Translations under genes and position numbers: made by a program | Part shown: piece by piece, positions 8,702 through 16,718 of the stretch | Position numbering within the stretch: position 1 is the first letter of the stretch | Layout: the number at the start of each line of letters is the position of its first letter | DNA from: Roseomonas acroporae | GTDB lineage: Bacteria > Pseudomonadota > Alphaproteobacteria > Acetobacterales > Acetobacteraceae | NCBI RefSeq assembly: GCF_023223525.1 | Contig: NZ_JALPRX010000050.1 | Span: 62,001 to 126,000, forward strand | Length of the DNA: 64,000 bases | Reading direction: 5' to 3' | Notes under the pieces: generated by a model | Databases searched by the model: none | What the model was told of the DNA's origin: nothing | Seen by the model: the letters and a program-made list of their open reading frames with translations, nothing else

Positions 8702-10077
8702 GCCCCGCCCTCGCCGTCGCGCTGGCCGGGGCCCTGGCCTGGGCGGTGCTGCTGCTCGGGCGCGGCGGCTTCTGGCGGTGCCGCGAGAACGACGACGACG
8801 CGGCCGCGCTGCCCGCGCCCGCCGCGTGGCCGGACGTCGCCATCCTCGTGCCGGCGCGCGACGAGGCGGAGACGATCGGCGCCACCGTCCGCTCGCTGCT
8901 GGCGCAGGACTATCCCGGCCGCTTCCGGCTGCTGGTGGTGGACGACCGCAGCACGGACGGCACGGGCGACCTCGCCCGCGCGGCGGCGGCGGGCGATCCG
9001 CGCCTCGCCGTGGTGCCCGGCACCGGCCGGCCGCCCGGCTGGACCGGCAAGCTGAATGCGCTGCGCCAGGGCCTCGCGGCGCTGCGCGAGGGGCCCGCGG
9101 CACCGCCCGGCCCGGCGACCGCCGTCCCGGAGACCGCCGCTCCGGCCATCACCGCTCCGGCGATGGCCAGTCCGGCGATGGCCAGTCCGGCGATGGCCAG
9201 TCCGGCGATGGCCAGTCCGGCGATGGGCGGCCCGGCGAAGGCGGTGGCCGCTCCGCAGGCGCCGCCGGCCGCCTCGCCGCAGGACCCGCCGCGCTACCTC
9301 CTGTTCACCGATGCCGACATCGCCCACGCGCCCGACAGCCTGCGCCGCCTCGTCGCGCGCGCCGAGGCCGAGGGCCGCGCCATGGTCTCGCTGATGGCGA
9401 AGCTGCGCTGCGACAGCCCCGCCGAGCACGCGCTGATCCCCGCCTTCGTGTTCTTCTTCGCCATGCTCTACCCGTTCCGATGGTCCAACGACCCAGGCGC
9501 CCGCACCGCCGCTGCCGCCGGCGGCTGCGTGCTGCTGCGCCGCGAGGCGCTGGAGGCGGCGGGCGGGCTGGAGCCGATCCGCGGCGCCATGATCGACGAC
9601 TGCGCCCTCGCCGCGCTGATCAAGCATCGCGGGGCAACGGCCGGGTCGAGGGGCGGCCGCGCCCCGATCTGGCTCGGGCTGACCGAGCGGGTGCGCAGCC
9701 TGCGCGCCTACGACACGCTCGACACCATCCGCCGCATGGTCAGCCGCACCGCCTACGCGCAGCTCCGCTACCAGCCGCTGCTGCTGCTCGGCATGCTGCT
9801 GGCCCTGTCGCTGGTGTTCCTGGCGCCGCCGCTGCTGGCACTGGGCGGGCTGCTCGCCGGCTTCGGGCCGGCCTCGTGGATCGGCCTCGCCACCTGGCTC
9901 GCCATGGCGCTGGCCTACCAGCCGATGCTGCGCCGCTACGGGCGCTCGCCGCTCTGGGGGCTGGCGCTGCCCGCCGTCGCGCTGCTCTACATGGGCTTCA
10001 CCCTCGATTCCGCCTGGGCCGACTGGCGTGGGCGCGGCGGGATGTGGAAGGGCGAGACGCGGCCGGAGCAGCCCTGA
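8698..10077 (+). CDS. hpnB: Hopanoid-associated glycosyltransferase HpnB with internal repeat insertion
   Basis: GT2 family membrane glycosyltransferase of hopanoid clusters. It has an N-terminal membrane segment, then DVAILVPARDEAETIGATVR, VVDDRSTDGTGDLA and GKLNALRQGL. The metal-binding LLFTDADIAHAP, the RWSNDPGARTAAAAGGCVLL region, a C-terminal acceptor region (GGLEPIRGAMIDDCALA) and several C-terminal membrane helices follow. TTG 8698 overlapping the hpnA stop is the only start that yields the expected N-terminus. Between GKLNALRQG and the DxD strand lies roughly 75 residues of Ala/Pro-rich sequence built from a 15-base tandem repeat (9130-9234). That spacing is much longer than the family norm. 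Hopanoid cyclase genes are not in the window. Confidence 0.9.
   Translation: MSPALAVALAGALAWAVLLLGRGGFWRCRENDDDAAALPAPAAWPDVAILVPARDEAETIGATVRSLLAQDYPGRFRLLVVDDRSTDGTGDLARAAAAGDPRLAVVPGTGRPPGWTGKLNALRQGLAALREGPAAPPGPATAVPETAAPAITAPAMASPAMASPAMASPAMASPAMGGPAKAVAAPQAPPAASPQDPPRYLLFTDADIAHAPDSLRRLVARAEAEGRAMVSLMAKLRCDSPAEHALIPAFVFFFAMLYPFRWSNDPGARTAAAAGGCVLLRREALEAAGGLEPIRGAMIDDCALAALIKHRGATAGSRGGRAPIWLGLTERVRSLRAYDTLDTIRRMVSRTAYAQLRYQPLLLLGMLLALSLVFLAPPLLALGGLLAGFGPASWIGLATWLAMALAYQPMLRRYGRSPLWGLALPAVALLYMGFTLDSAWADWRGRGGMWKGETRPEQP
9130..9234 (+). repeat. 15-base in-frame minisatellite inside hpnB
   Basis: Four identical units (gcgatggccagtccg) lie at 9160-9219, with degenerate units on both sides. 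They encode repeated AMASP pentapeptides inside the glycosyltransferase domain. Copy number is a likely site of variation between strains. Confidence 0.92.
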
Positions 10078-10235
10078 GCCGTTCCGGCCCGACCGTATCG
10101 GGCCGGAACGGCTCCAGCCTTTCGGCTTTTCGCGGTTGCCGGGTCGCCGGGTGAGTACACCCGGCCTGAAAATGCTCCAGCCTTTCGATTCGGTGTGCTT
10201 TCCGGGCCGCTGCGCGCGCGTGCTCGGCCTGAGAA
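10078..10235 (-). repeat. Modular hairpin repeat, family R1, copy 1
   Basis: Starts right after the hpnB stop. A perfect 15-base-pair stem with a 5-base loop spans 10078-10112. Read on the minus strand, it is joined through an AAAGGCTGGAGC linker to a second hairpin (arm GCCGGGTG, loop TACT), and through another copy of the linker to a third GC-rich hairpin near 10203-10231. A homologous element lies in the other orientation at 56686-56793, with compensatory changes in both shared stems. The rest of the spacer, up to kynA at 10458, holds no gene. Confidence 0.85.
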
Positions 10236-10457
10236 CACGCCGGGGCCGGCCGGGGCAGGGGCGGGAAGCTGCCGGCCCGGCCGTCCGGCGCGGAGCCGGC
10301 ATCCGCCACCGGCTCGCCGCCTGCCGCCCCGGCATCACACCCCGGCGTTGCCCCGGTGCCGCCACGTCGCGCCCGTCGCCGTCCCGATCCGCCGTTCTTG
10401 CGGCCCCGGCCGGGCTGCTGCCACGCTGTCGCGATGCAGCATGAGGGGCCGGCCGCC

Positions 10458-11273
10458 ATGAGCGAAGGCATCAGGACCGATTTCGCGCAGCGCATGAGCT
10501 ACGGCGACTACCTGCGGCTCGATACGCTCCTCTCGGCGCAGCAGCCGCTGTCGGACAAGCATGACGAGATGCTGTTCATCACCATCCACCACGTGCAGGA
10601 GCTGTGGATGAAGCTGATGAACCACGAGCTCGACCTCGCCATGCGCTGCCTGCGCGAGGACGATCCCGGCCCGGCCTTCAAGGCGATGGCGCGCGTCAGC
10701 CGCGTGCAGCGCCAGCTCATCGAGGCCTGGGACGTGCTGACCACCATGACCCCCGCCGACTACCTGGCCTTCCGCGACAAGCTCGGCTCCTCCTCCGGCT
10801 TCCAGTCCTGGCAGTACCGGCTGATCGAGTTCAAGCTCGGCGCCAAGGACCCGTTCATGCTGCGCCCGCACGCGCACCGGCCCGACCTGCTGGCGCCGCT
10901 CCAGGCCGCCTTCGACGCGCCGAGCCTCTACGACGAATCGCTCCGCCTGCTCGCCCGGCGCGGCCTGCCGGTGCCGCGGGACGTGCTGGAGCGCGACGTC
11001 ACGAAGCCGCACGCCGAGGACGAGGGCGTGGTCGCCGTCTGGGCCACGGTCTACCGGGACAGCGGGCGGCTGTTCGAGCTCTACGAGCTGGCCGAGGAGC
11101 TGGTGGACCTGGAGGACGCCTTCCAGACCTGGCGCTTCCGGCACATGAAGACCGTGAGCCGCATCATCGGCATGCGGCAGGGCACCGGCGGCTCCTCCGG
11201 CGTGAGCTACCTGCGCGGCGCGCTGGAGCGCAGCTTCTTTCCGGAGCTGTGGTCGGTGCGCACCCGGCTGTAG
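10458..11273 (+). CDS. kynA: Tryptophan 2,3-dioxygenase
   Basis: 271-residue cytosolic haem enzyme that opens the indole ring of L-tryptophan to N-formylkynurenine, the first step of the kynurenine pathway. Conserved elements are the substrate/haem region MLFITIHHVQELWMKLM, GSSSGFQSWQYR, the proximal-histidine segment RFRHMKTVSRIIGMRQGTGG and the SSGVSYLR end. ATG 10458 (MSEGIRTDF) has a GAGGGG sequence at suitable distance; ATG 10434 lacks one. No other kynurenine gene (kynB, kynU) is adjacent, so it appears to stand alone. Confidence 0.95.
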   Translation: MSEGIRTDFAQRMSYGDYLRLDTLLSAQQPLSDKHDEMLFITIHHVQELWMKLMNHELDLAMRCLREDDPGPAFKAMARVSRVQRQLIEAWDVLTTMTPADYLAFRDKLGSSSGFQSWQYRLIEFKLGAKDPFMLRPHAHRPDLLAPLQAAFDAPSLYDESLRLLARRGLPVPRDVLERDVTKPHAEDEGVVAVWATVYRDSGRLFELYELAEELVDLEDAFQTWRFRHMKTVSRIIGMRQGTGGSSGVSYLRGALERSFFPELWSVRTRL

Positions 11274-11421
11274 GGGCCATGCCCGGCGCGCGGCACCCCG
11301 GCGGTCCCGCCCGCCGCCGGGGCATCGCGGCGGCGCGGCCGGGGGCGGCCCCGTGCCGGAAGTCGGGAGCGTGACGGCCTTTGCGCTTCCTGGCGGTAGC
11401 CAGGGATCATAGAACCGCGGA

Positions 11422-13518
11422 ATGATCGCCCCCTCGCCATCGACCGCGACGCCTGCGGCCCCGACCGGGCAGGAACCGGCGGGCGGCGCCGGCGGCGCGG
11501 CGTGGCGCGGCGTGGACCGCCTGCTCGCCATGGCCGGGGGCCTGCTCGACTGGCTGGCCACGACCGCCGGCGCCGACACGCCGGCGCTGCGCGGCCGCCT
11601 GCTCGGCATGCTGGCCGGCAAGCACATGGCGCTGGTCTTCGGCGTGGCGAACGTGATGTTCCTCGCCGCGATCGCCTGGCTGCGGCTCGGCGCCCCGTGG
11701 GCCGTGGCCTGGCTGCTGGTCAACCCGATCCATCCGCTGGCGCAGCGGCACAGCATCCTGCTGCTGCAGCAGGGCCTGGCGGGCGCGGCGCATCCGGGGG
11801 CGGAGCCGGACCGGGCGGTGGTCCGGCGCATCCTGGCCGGCGGCCTGTTCTGGGCCGCCACCATGGGACTCGGCTGCTATGCCTGCGTGGCGAGCGGCGA
11901 CGTGCTGCTCGCCGCGCTGGCCGGCATCCACGTCGCGGGCATCAGCGCCGGCATCGCCGCGCGCAGCGCCAACGTGCCGCGCCATGCCACCGCGCAGATC
12001 CTGATCTGCGGCCTGCCCTACATGGCCGGCTGCCTGGTCACCCCGCTCCCCGGCTTCTGGATCATGGCGATCGAGGTGCCGGCCTGCCTCGCCGCGATGG
12101 TTTCGCTGACCCGCTACCAGTCCCGCCACATCGTCACCCTGATGCGCGCCGAGGAGCGCAACCGCTTCCTCGCCTCGCACGATGGGCTGACCGGGCTGCC
12201 GAACCGCAGCCAGCTCTACGGGCGGCTGCGGGACCTGCTCGACACCGAGCGCCGGTCGCCACCGGCGCCGGCGCATCGCACCGCGGTGCTCTACCTCGAC
12301 CTCGACGGGTTCAAGGCGGTGAACGACACGCTCGGCCATGCCAGCGGCGACGCGCTGCTCCAGGCCGTGGCCGAGCGGCTGCGCGGGCAGGTGCGCGAGA
12401 CCGACATGGTGGCCCGGCTCGGCGGCGACGAGTTCGTCGTGCTGCTGTGCGGGGTCGGGCCGGAGCAGGTGGAGGCGACGGCCTGGCGCCTGATCGAGGC
12501 GGTGTCGCAGCCCTACGAGATCGGGCATGCGGAGCCGGTGCGGGTCGGGGTGAGCGTGGGCAGCGCCCTGTCCGTCGCCGGCACCAGCCCGGAGCGGCTG
12601 ATCGTGCAGGCCGACCAGGCCCTCTATGCCGCCAAGCGCGACGGCCGCGGCGTGCACCGCAGCGGTCCCACGCGCGAGCGGCCGGGCCTGCCGGTCGCGC
12701 CCGCCGTCCCGGCCAGCGCCCCCGCGGCCCGGTTCCAGGCCGACGACTTCGAGGCGACGCTGCGCCGCGCGCTCTCGGCCGGCCACGTCGTGCTGTACTA
12801 CCAGCCCCTGCGCGACTGCCGGAGCGGCCGGATCGTCGGCGCCGAGGCGCTGCTGCGCTGGACCGACCCGGATCAGGGCCCGATCCGTACCGGCGACATG
12901 GTGCGGCAGGCGGAGGAGAGCGGCGCGATCCGGATGCTGGGCGAATGGGCGCTGCGCACCGCCTGTGCCGAGGCGGCCGGGTGGCGCTATCCCATCCGGC
13001 TCGGGGTCAACCTCTCCCCCGTGCAGGTGCAGGTGCCGGGTTTCGCGGCGCGGGTCGAGGCGATCCTGCGCGCCGTCGGCTTCCCGGCGGAGCGGCTGAC
13101 CCTGGAGCTGACCGAGAGCTGGCGACTCGACCTGTCGGATTCGGTGCTGGCCACGCTGAACCGGCTGCGTGAGCTGGGGACCACCCTGTCGCTCGACGAC
13201 TTCGGCAACGGCTACTCGAACATGGCCTACCTGAAGGACCTGCCGATCAGCGCCTTCAAGATCGACCGCGCCTTCGTGCCCACGGGCCCCGAGGATGGGC
13301 GTCGGCTCGCCATCACCCGCTCGCTCGTGGAGCTCGGCCACGCCCTCGACCTGTCGGTGGTGGCAGAGGGCGTCGAGACCCTGCCGCAGCTACATGTGCT
13401 GCAGCAGCTGGGCTGCGATCTCGTGCAGGGCTACCTGCTCGGGCCGCCGCTGCCGGCCGAGAGCCTGCGGATGCAGCTCGAAGAGGCCAGGCCGGCGGCC
13501 TTCGCGACCGGAAGCTGA
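11422..13518 (+). CDS. Membrane-anchored GGDEF-EAL c-di-GMP enzyme
   Basis: 698 residues. About residues 60-235 hold five or so hydrophobic segments. A GGDEF domain starts near SHDGLTGLPNR (about 252) with an intact GGDEF at about 334-338. An RETD sequence five residues before it matches the RxxD inhibitory site for product feedback. A linker leads to an EAL domain (about 435-680) with the EAL signature (about 475), VNLSPVQ, LELTES, LDDFGNGYS, FKIDRAFV, VAEGVET and LVQGYLLG, so all metal and catalytic positions appear present. It may therefore synthesise and degrade c-di-GMP; the balance cannot be told from sequence. No operon partner is apparent. Confidence 0.92.
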   Translation: MIAPSPSTATPAAPTGQEPAGGAGGAAWRGVDRLLAMAGGLLDWLATTAGADTPALRGRLLGMLAGKHMALVFGVANVMFLAAIAWLRLGAPWAVAWLLVNPIHPLAQRHSILLLQQGLAGAAHPGAEPDRAVVRRILAGGLFWAATMGLGCYACVASGDVLLAALAGIHVAGISAGIAARSANVPRHATAQILICGLPYMAGCLVTPLPGFWIMAIEVPACLAAMVSLTRYQSRHIVTLMRAEERNRFLASHDGLTGLPNRSQLYGRLRDLLDTERRSPPAPAHRTAVLYLDLDGFKAVNDTLGHASGDALLQAVAERLRGQVRETDMVARLGGDEFVVLLCGVGPEQVEATAWRLIEAVSQPYEIGHAEPVRVGVSVGSALSVAGTSPERLIVQADQALYAAKRDGRGVHRSGPTRERPGLPVAPAVPASAPAARFQADDFEATLRRALSAGHVVLYYQPLRDCRSGRIVGAEALLRWTDPDQGPIRTGDMVRQAEESGAIRMLGEWALRTACAEAAGWRYPIRLGVNLSPVQVQVPGFAARVEAILRAVGFPAERLTLELTESWRLDLSDSVLATLNRLRELGTTLSLDDFGNGYSNMAYLKDLPISAFKIDRAFVPTGPEDGRRLAITRSLVELGHALDLSVVAEGVETLPQLHVLQQLGCDLVQGYLLGPPLPAESLRMQLEEARPAAFATGS

Positions 13519-13696
13519 GGGTCGGCCGCGCGGCCGGGCGAGGGCCTGAAGGCCGCCCGCGCCGCGGCCCTGGACGGGACGCGGCGTCCTGCCCGCTCAC
13601 GGGCCTTGGCGGCGAATCATGACCCCCCGCGATCATGACCCGGGGCGGCGTTCGCCGGCCTGCCCGGGTCGTTGCCCCGGGAGTGGGTCCCGGGGA

Positions 13697-13724
13697 GTGG
13701 TATCCCGGGGGAGGGGAATACCAC
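13697..13724. terminator. Possible bidirectional terminator hairpin
   Basis: GTGGTAT at 13697-13703 pairs with ATACCAC at 13718-13724, with additional C/G pairing inside. It lies between the converging GGDEF-EAL gene and rpmJ. There is no T-run, so this is a weak call. Confidence 0.4.
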
Positions 13725-13770
13725 AGGCCGCCGGGGCGCGCGGTGGCGCGCCGCCGCCGGCCCGCGCGGC

Positions 13771-13896
13771 TCAGCCCTGGCGGGCCTTCAGGCGCGGGTT
13801 CTTCTTGTTCAGGACGTAGATGCGGCCGTGGCGGCGCACGACGACGCAGTTCTTGTCCCGCACCTTGGCGGTCTTGAGGCTGTTGCGGATCTTCAT
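13771..13896 (-). CDS. rpmJ: 50S ribosomal protein L36 (bL36)
   Basis: 41 residues starting [20 protein letters not shown] and ending [13 protein letters not shown]. This is the longer form of bL36 that lacks the four zinc ligands (only one Cys remains), common in alphaproteobacteria as the zinc-independent type. It stands alone, away from the large ribosomal protein operons. It is preceded on its strand by about 390 non-coding bases that include a hairpin array. Confidence 0.95.
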   Translation of the reverse strand: MKIRNSLKTAKVRDKNCVVVRRHGRIYVLNKKNPRLKARQG

Positions 13897-13989
13897 GACG
13901 ACAACTCCGGACGCTGGCCGTGCGGCACGTGGCGGTGGCGCAAGTCGGGCGCCGAGCGCCCTCTTTCTATGGGAGGGCGGCGGATACAA

Positions 13990-14286
13990 GTGGCGGGCGG
14001 TGCTGTCAACCTCGGCGGGCGGGGGCTTCGCCCCTGCGGCCCCACCAGGGAAGGCGCCGCCTTCCCGGGACCCGTCCGCCCGGGGGCGAAGCCCCCTCGG
14101 ATCCCCCGTTCCGGGAGAGACGGCCGGATGCCGGAACACCCAGGGCCGAACGGAGAGAGGGGCGGGAGGGCCTCGCCCTCCTGCCGGATGGGGGCCCCAG
14201 GGGCATTGGCGAAGGGGCCATGGGGGAAGGGGCCATCGGGGAAGGCGGGGCCTTCCCCGGAAGGGCGGCGCGGCCCGGAGCCGGCC
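13990..14286. repeat. Hairpin array downstream of the FAH gene (repeat family R3)
   Basis: The gap between rpmJ and the FAH gene contains several short-loop palindromes: ggggcttcgcccc near 14024, GGGAAGGC/GCCTTCCC at 14048-14065, gggggc/gccccc around 14082-14096, gggc/gccc near 14168-14183, and ggggaaggc/gccttcccc near 14238-14258. The segment 14048-14080 aligns with the direct repeat at 3305-3339. A 15-base tandem duplication lies at 14211-14240. No gene is seen. Confidence 0.75.
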
Positions 14287-15132
14287 CTATTCCGCCGCCA
14301 CCGTGCGCTGGTTCTGCTCCCCGAGGCCCGCGATGCCCAGCCGCATGGTCTGGCCGGCCCTGAGGAAGACGGGGGGCTTCTTGCCCATGCCCACGCCCGG
14401 CGGCGTGCCGGTGGAGATCACGTCGCCCGGATGCAGGGTGATGAAGTGGCTGACGTAGCTGACCAGCTTCGCCACGCCGAAGATCATGGTGCGGGTGGAG
14501 CCGTCCTGCATGCGCTCGCCGTCCACGTCGCAGAACATGGCGAGGTCCTGCGGGTCCGCCACCTCGTCCTTCGTGACGAGCCAGGGGCCGAGGGGGCCGA
14601 AGGTCTCGTAGCCCTTGCCCTTGTCCCAGGTGCCGCCGCGCTCGAGCTGCCATTCGCGCTCGGACACGTCGTTGCTGACGGCGTAGCCGGCGACGTGGTC
14701 GAGCGCCTGCGCCTCGGGGACGGAGCGCGCGGTGGTGCCGATGATGACCGCCAGCTCCACCTCCCAGTCGGTCTTGGCCGAGTTGCGCGGGATGACGACG
14801 TCGTCGTCCGGCCCCTGCAGCGCGCCGAGCGACTTGAGGAAGATGATCGGCTCCTTCGGGATGGGCGAGCCGGTCTCGGCGGCATGGTCGGCATAGTTCA
14901 GGCCGATGCAGACGAAGTTCTTCATCCCCGTCACCGGCGGGCCGAGGCGCGGCCTGCCCGCCACCTTCGGCAGCGCGGCCACGTCGAGCCCCTGGAGCCT
15001 GGCGATCCCGGCCGGGGAGAGCGCCTCGCCGGCGAGGTCGGGGATGACGCCCGACAGGTCGCGGATCATGCCTTCCGCGTCCAGCAGTCCGGGCTTCTCC
15101 TGCCCCGCGGGGCCGTGGCGCAGCAGCTTCAT
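14287..15132 (-). CDS. Fumarylacetoacetate hydrolase family protein (probable 2,4-diketo-3-deoxy-sugar-acid hydrolase)
   Basis: 281 residues, FAH superfamily. The C-terminal catalytic domain (about 70-281) has CIGLNYADHAAETG, the metal-binding acidic pair in KTDWEVELAVIIG, the third acidic ligand in GYAVSNDVSEREWQ, and LVSYVSHFITLHPGDVISTG followed by TPPGVGMG. This subgroup includes hydrolases acting on 2,4-diketo-3-deoxy-L-fuconate and ureidoglycolate lyase-like proteins. The neighbouring SDR and IlvD/Edd dehydratase point to the last step of a non-phosphorylated sugar-acid pathway yielding pyruvate plus an acid. The precise sugar is inference. Confidence 0.85.
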   Translation of the reverse strand: MKLLRHGPAGQEKPGLLDAEGMIRDLSGVIPDLAGEALSPAGIARLQGLDVAALPKVAGRPRLGPPVTGMKNFVCIGLNYADHAAETGSPIPKEPIIFLKSLGALQGPDDDVVIPRNSAKTDWEVELAVIIGTTARSVPEAQALDHVAGYAVSNDVSEREWQLERGGTWDKGKGYETFGPLGPWLVTKDEVADPQDLAMFCDVDGERMQDGSTRTMIFGVAKLVSYVSHFITLHPGDVISTGTPPGVGMGKKPPVFLRAGQTMRLGIAGLGEQNQRTVAAE

Positions 15133-15322
15133 GGCGTGTCTCCTGGATGGGGCCCGGCACGGCCGGGGCGGGATGGCGTGGCGCCGGATCGGCCGGCCGC
15201 CAGGGCGGATCGGCGGCGGGACCCTGGCCGGCGGCGGCCCGGGAACGGGGCCCGGAACCGCACGGATCCCGGCAGGCTGGCGCCGGGCGCGGCGCGCGGC
15301 CCTGCCCGGCGGCGGGCGGCCT

Positions 15323-16072
15323 TCAGAGCGTCCAGCCGCCGTCGATCACCATGGCCTGGCCGGTGACGAAGGCGGATTCGTCGGCGGCGAGGTAGACGGC
15401 GAGCGACGCGATCTCCTCGGCGGTGCCGAGGCGGCCCATGGCCTGGCGGGCGACGAAGGCGCCGCGCGCCGCCTCCACCGAGCCGGCGGCGGCGGCGTTG
15501 GCGGCGACTCGCTCGCCGAGGCTCGGCGTGTCGATCGTGCCCGGGCAGAGGCAGTTGCAGCGCACGCCGCGCGCCACCGTGTCGGCCGCGACCGCCTTGG
15601 TCATGCCGATCACCGCCGCCTTGGTGGTGCCGTAGACGAAGCGGTTCGGCGCGCCTTTGATCGAGCCCGCCGCCGAGGCCATGTTGATCACGCTGCCCCG
15701 GCCGCGCTCCAGCATGCCCGGCAGCACGGCGCGCATGGTGCGCCACATGGCGCGCACGTTGAGCGCGAAGGCGAGGTCCCACTCCGCCTCGGTGCAGGTG
15801 AGCGCCGTGTTCTGGTGGACGATCCCGGCGCAGTTGAACAGCACGTCGAGCATGCCGGCGGCGGCGATGGCGGCCTCCACCGCCGCGTCGTCGAGCACGT
15901 CGAGCGCGTGCGTCTCGATGCCGTGCGCGGCGAGGCCCGCGAGCTTGCCGGCGTCGCGGTCGGTCGCGATCACGGTGCCGCCCTCGGCGGCGAAGGCCAG
16001 CGCCGTGGCGCGGCCGATGCCCTGGCCGGCGGCGGTGACGAAGCAGAGCTTGCCTGCAAGCCGGCCGGCCAT
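15323..16072 (-). CDS. SDR-family dehydrogenase, DHRS6 / 2-keto-3-deoxy-L-fuconate dehydrogenase-like
   Basis: 249 residues. Classical SDR: cofactor loop VTAAGQGIGRATAL, acidic residue in ATDRDAG (NAD preference), LFNCAGIVHQ, catalytic Ser in INMASAAGS and YxxxK as YGTTK. The NCLCPGTIDTPSL segment resembles DHRS6/BDH2-type enzymes and bacterial 2-keto-3-deoxy-L-fuconate dehydrogenase. Start ATG 16072 follows a GGGAGGG ribosome-binding site. In the context of a downstream FAH hydrolase and an upstream sugar-acid dehydratase, it probably oxidises a 2-keto-3-deoxy sugar acid. A 3-hydroxybutyrate dehydrogenase role cannot be excluded. Confidence 0.85.
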   Translation of the reverse strand: MAGRLAGKLCFVTAAGQGIGRATALAFAAEGGTVIATDRDAGKLAGLAAHGIETHALDVLDDAAVEAAIAAAGMLDVLFNCAGIVHQNTALTCTEAEWDLAFALNVRAMWRTMRAVLPGMLERGRGSVINMASAAGSIKGAPNRFVYGTTKAAVIGMTKAVAADTVARGVRCNCLCPGTIDTPSLGERVAANAAAAGSVEAARGAFVARQAMGRLGTAEEIASLAVYLAADESAFVTGQAMVIDGGWTL

Positions 16073-16139
16073 GGCATGTCCCTCCCGTTGGCGGCGCCAT
16101 GATGACGGCGGCGCGGGCGGCGTCAATCGGCGTGGCGGA

Positions 16140-16538
16140 TCAGGTCTCCTTGTGGATGATCGCGGTCAGGGTGCGGCAGGCGGCGACCACCACCATCAGC
16201 ATCAGCCCGTCGCGCATCAGCCGCTCCGGGCTCAGCACCCAGCCGCCCACCTCCAGCGTGCGCGGCAACTGCGCGACGATCGCCTGCACCTGCGGCTCCA
16301 GGTCGAGCCGGCCGACCACGCGCAGCACGCCCCACCAGAGCAGCCCGAGCAGGAAGGCGAGCGGCGCCAGCAGCTCCGCCACCTGCTCGGCGAGGTTCAG
16401 CAGGAAGGTCAGCGTGCCCCAGAAGACGAGGCGCGCGGTGCGGTCCGCCGCGCGCTCCAGCCGGCGGAGAAGGCCGGGTCGGGCGCGATGCCAATGGGCA
16501 TCCTCATCCTCGTCGCGCATCGCCATGCCGTTCGCCAT
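16140..16538 (-). CDS. Small membrane protein of unknown function
   Basis: 132 residues. A charged N-terminus (MRDEDEDAHWHRARPG) is followed by a long hydrophobic stretch from about residue 38 to 75 (LVFWGTLTFLLNLAEQV and LAFLLGLLWWGVLRVV), probably two membrane helices. A third hydrophobic segment (LMLMVVVAACRTLTAI) lies near the C-terminus. I do not recognise the family. It lies in the same orientation between the dehydratase and the SDR, 67 bases before the latter, so it may be co-transcribed with sugar-acid genes. No transporter signature is visible. Confidence 0.65.
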   Translation of the reverse strand: MANGMAMRDEDEDAHWHRARPGLLRRLERAADRTARLVFWGTLTFLLNLAEQVAELLAPLAFLLGLLWWGVLRVVGRLDLEPQVQAIVAQLPRTLEVGGWVLSPERLMRDGLMLMVVVAACRTLTAIIHKET

Positions 16539-16718
16539 CGCCCACCCGCTTCGTCATGCCCCCGAGGGAGCGGTCCGGGCGCCAAGTGAGCGGAGGGCGG
16601 GGCGGAACGCAACCGTGGCCTGCCGGGCGGTGCCGCGCCGGGGCGGCGGCCCGGCGGCCACCCCACCGACGCCGCGCGATGCCGGCCGGCGGAAGCCGGG
16701 ACCGCCGCCGGCCGGCGG

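Noticed and set aside
9160-9219. CRISPR-like tandem repeat
   Set aside because: Direct repeats of 15 bases without spacers, in frame within a gene; a minisatellite, not a CRISPR array.
10078-10112. Simple rho-independent terminator after hpnB
   Set aside because: Strong stem but no following T-run, and the same module recurs at 56.7 kb; better explained as part of repeat R1, though it may still terminate transcription.
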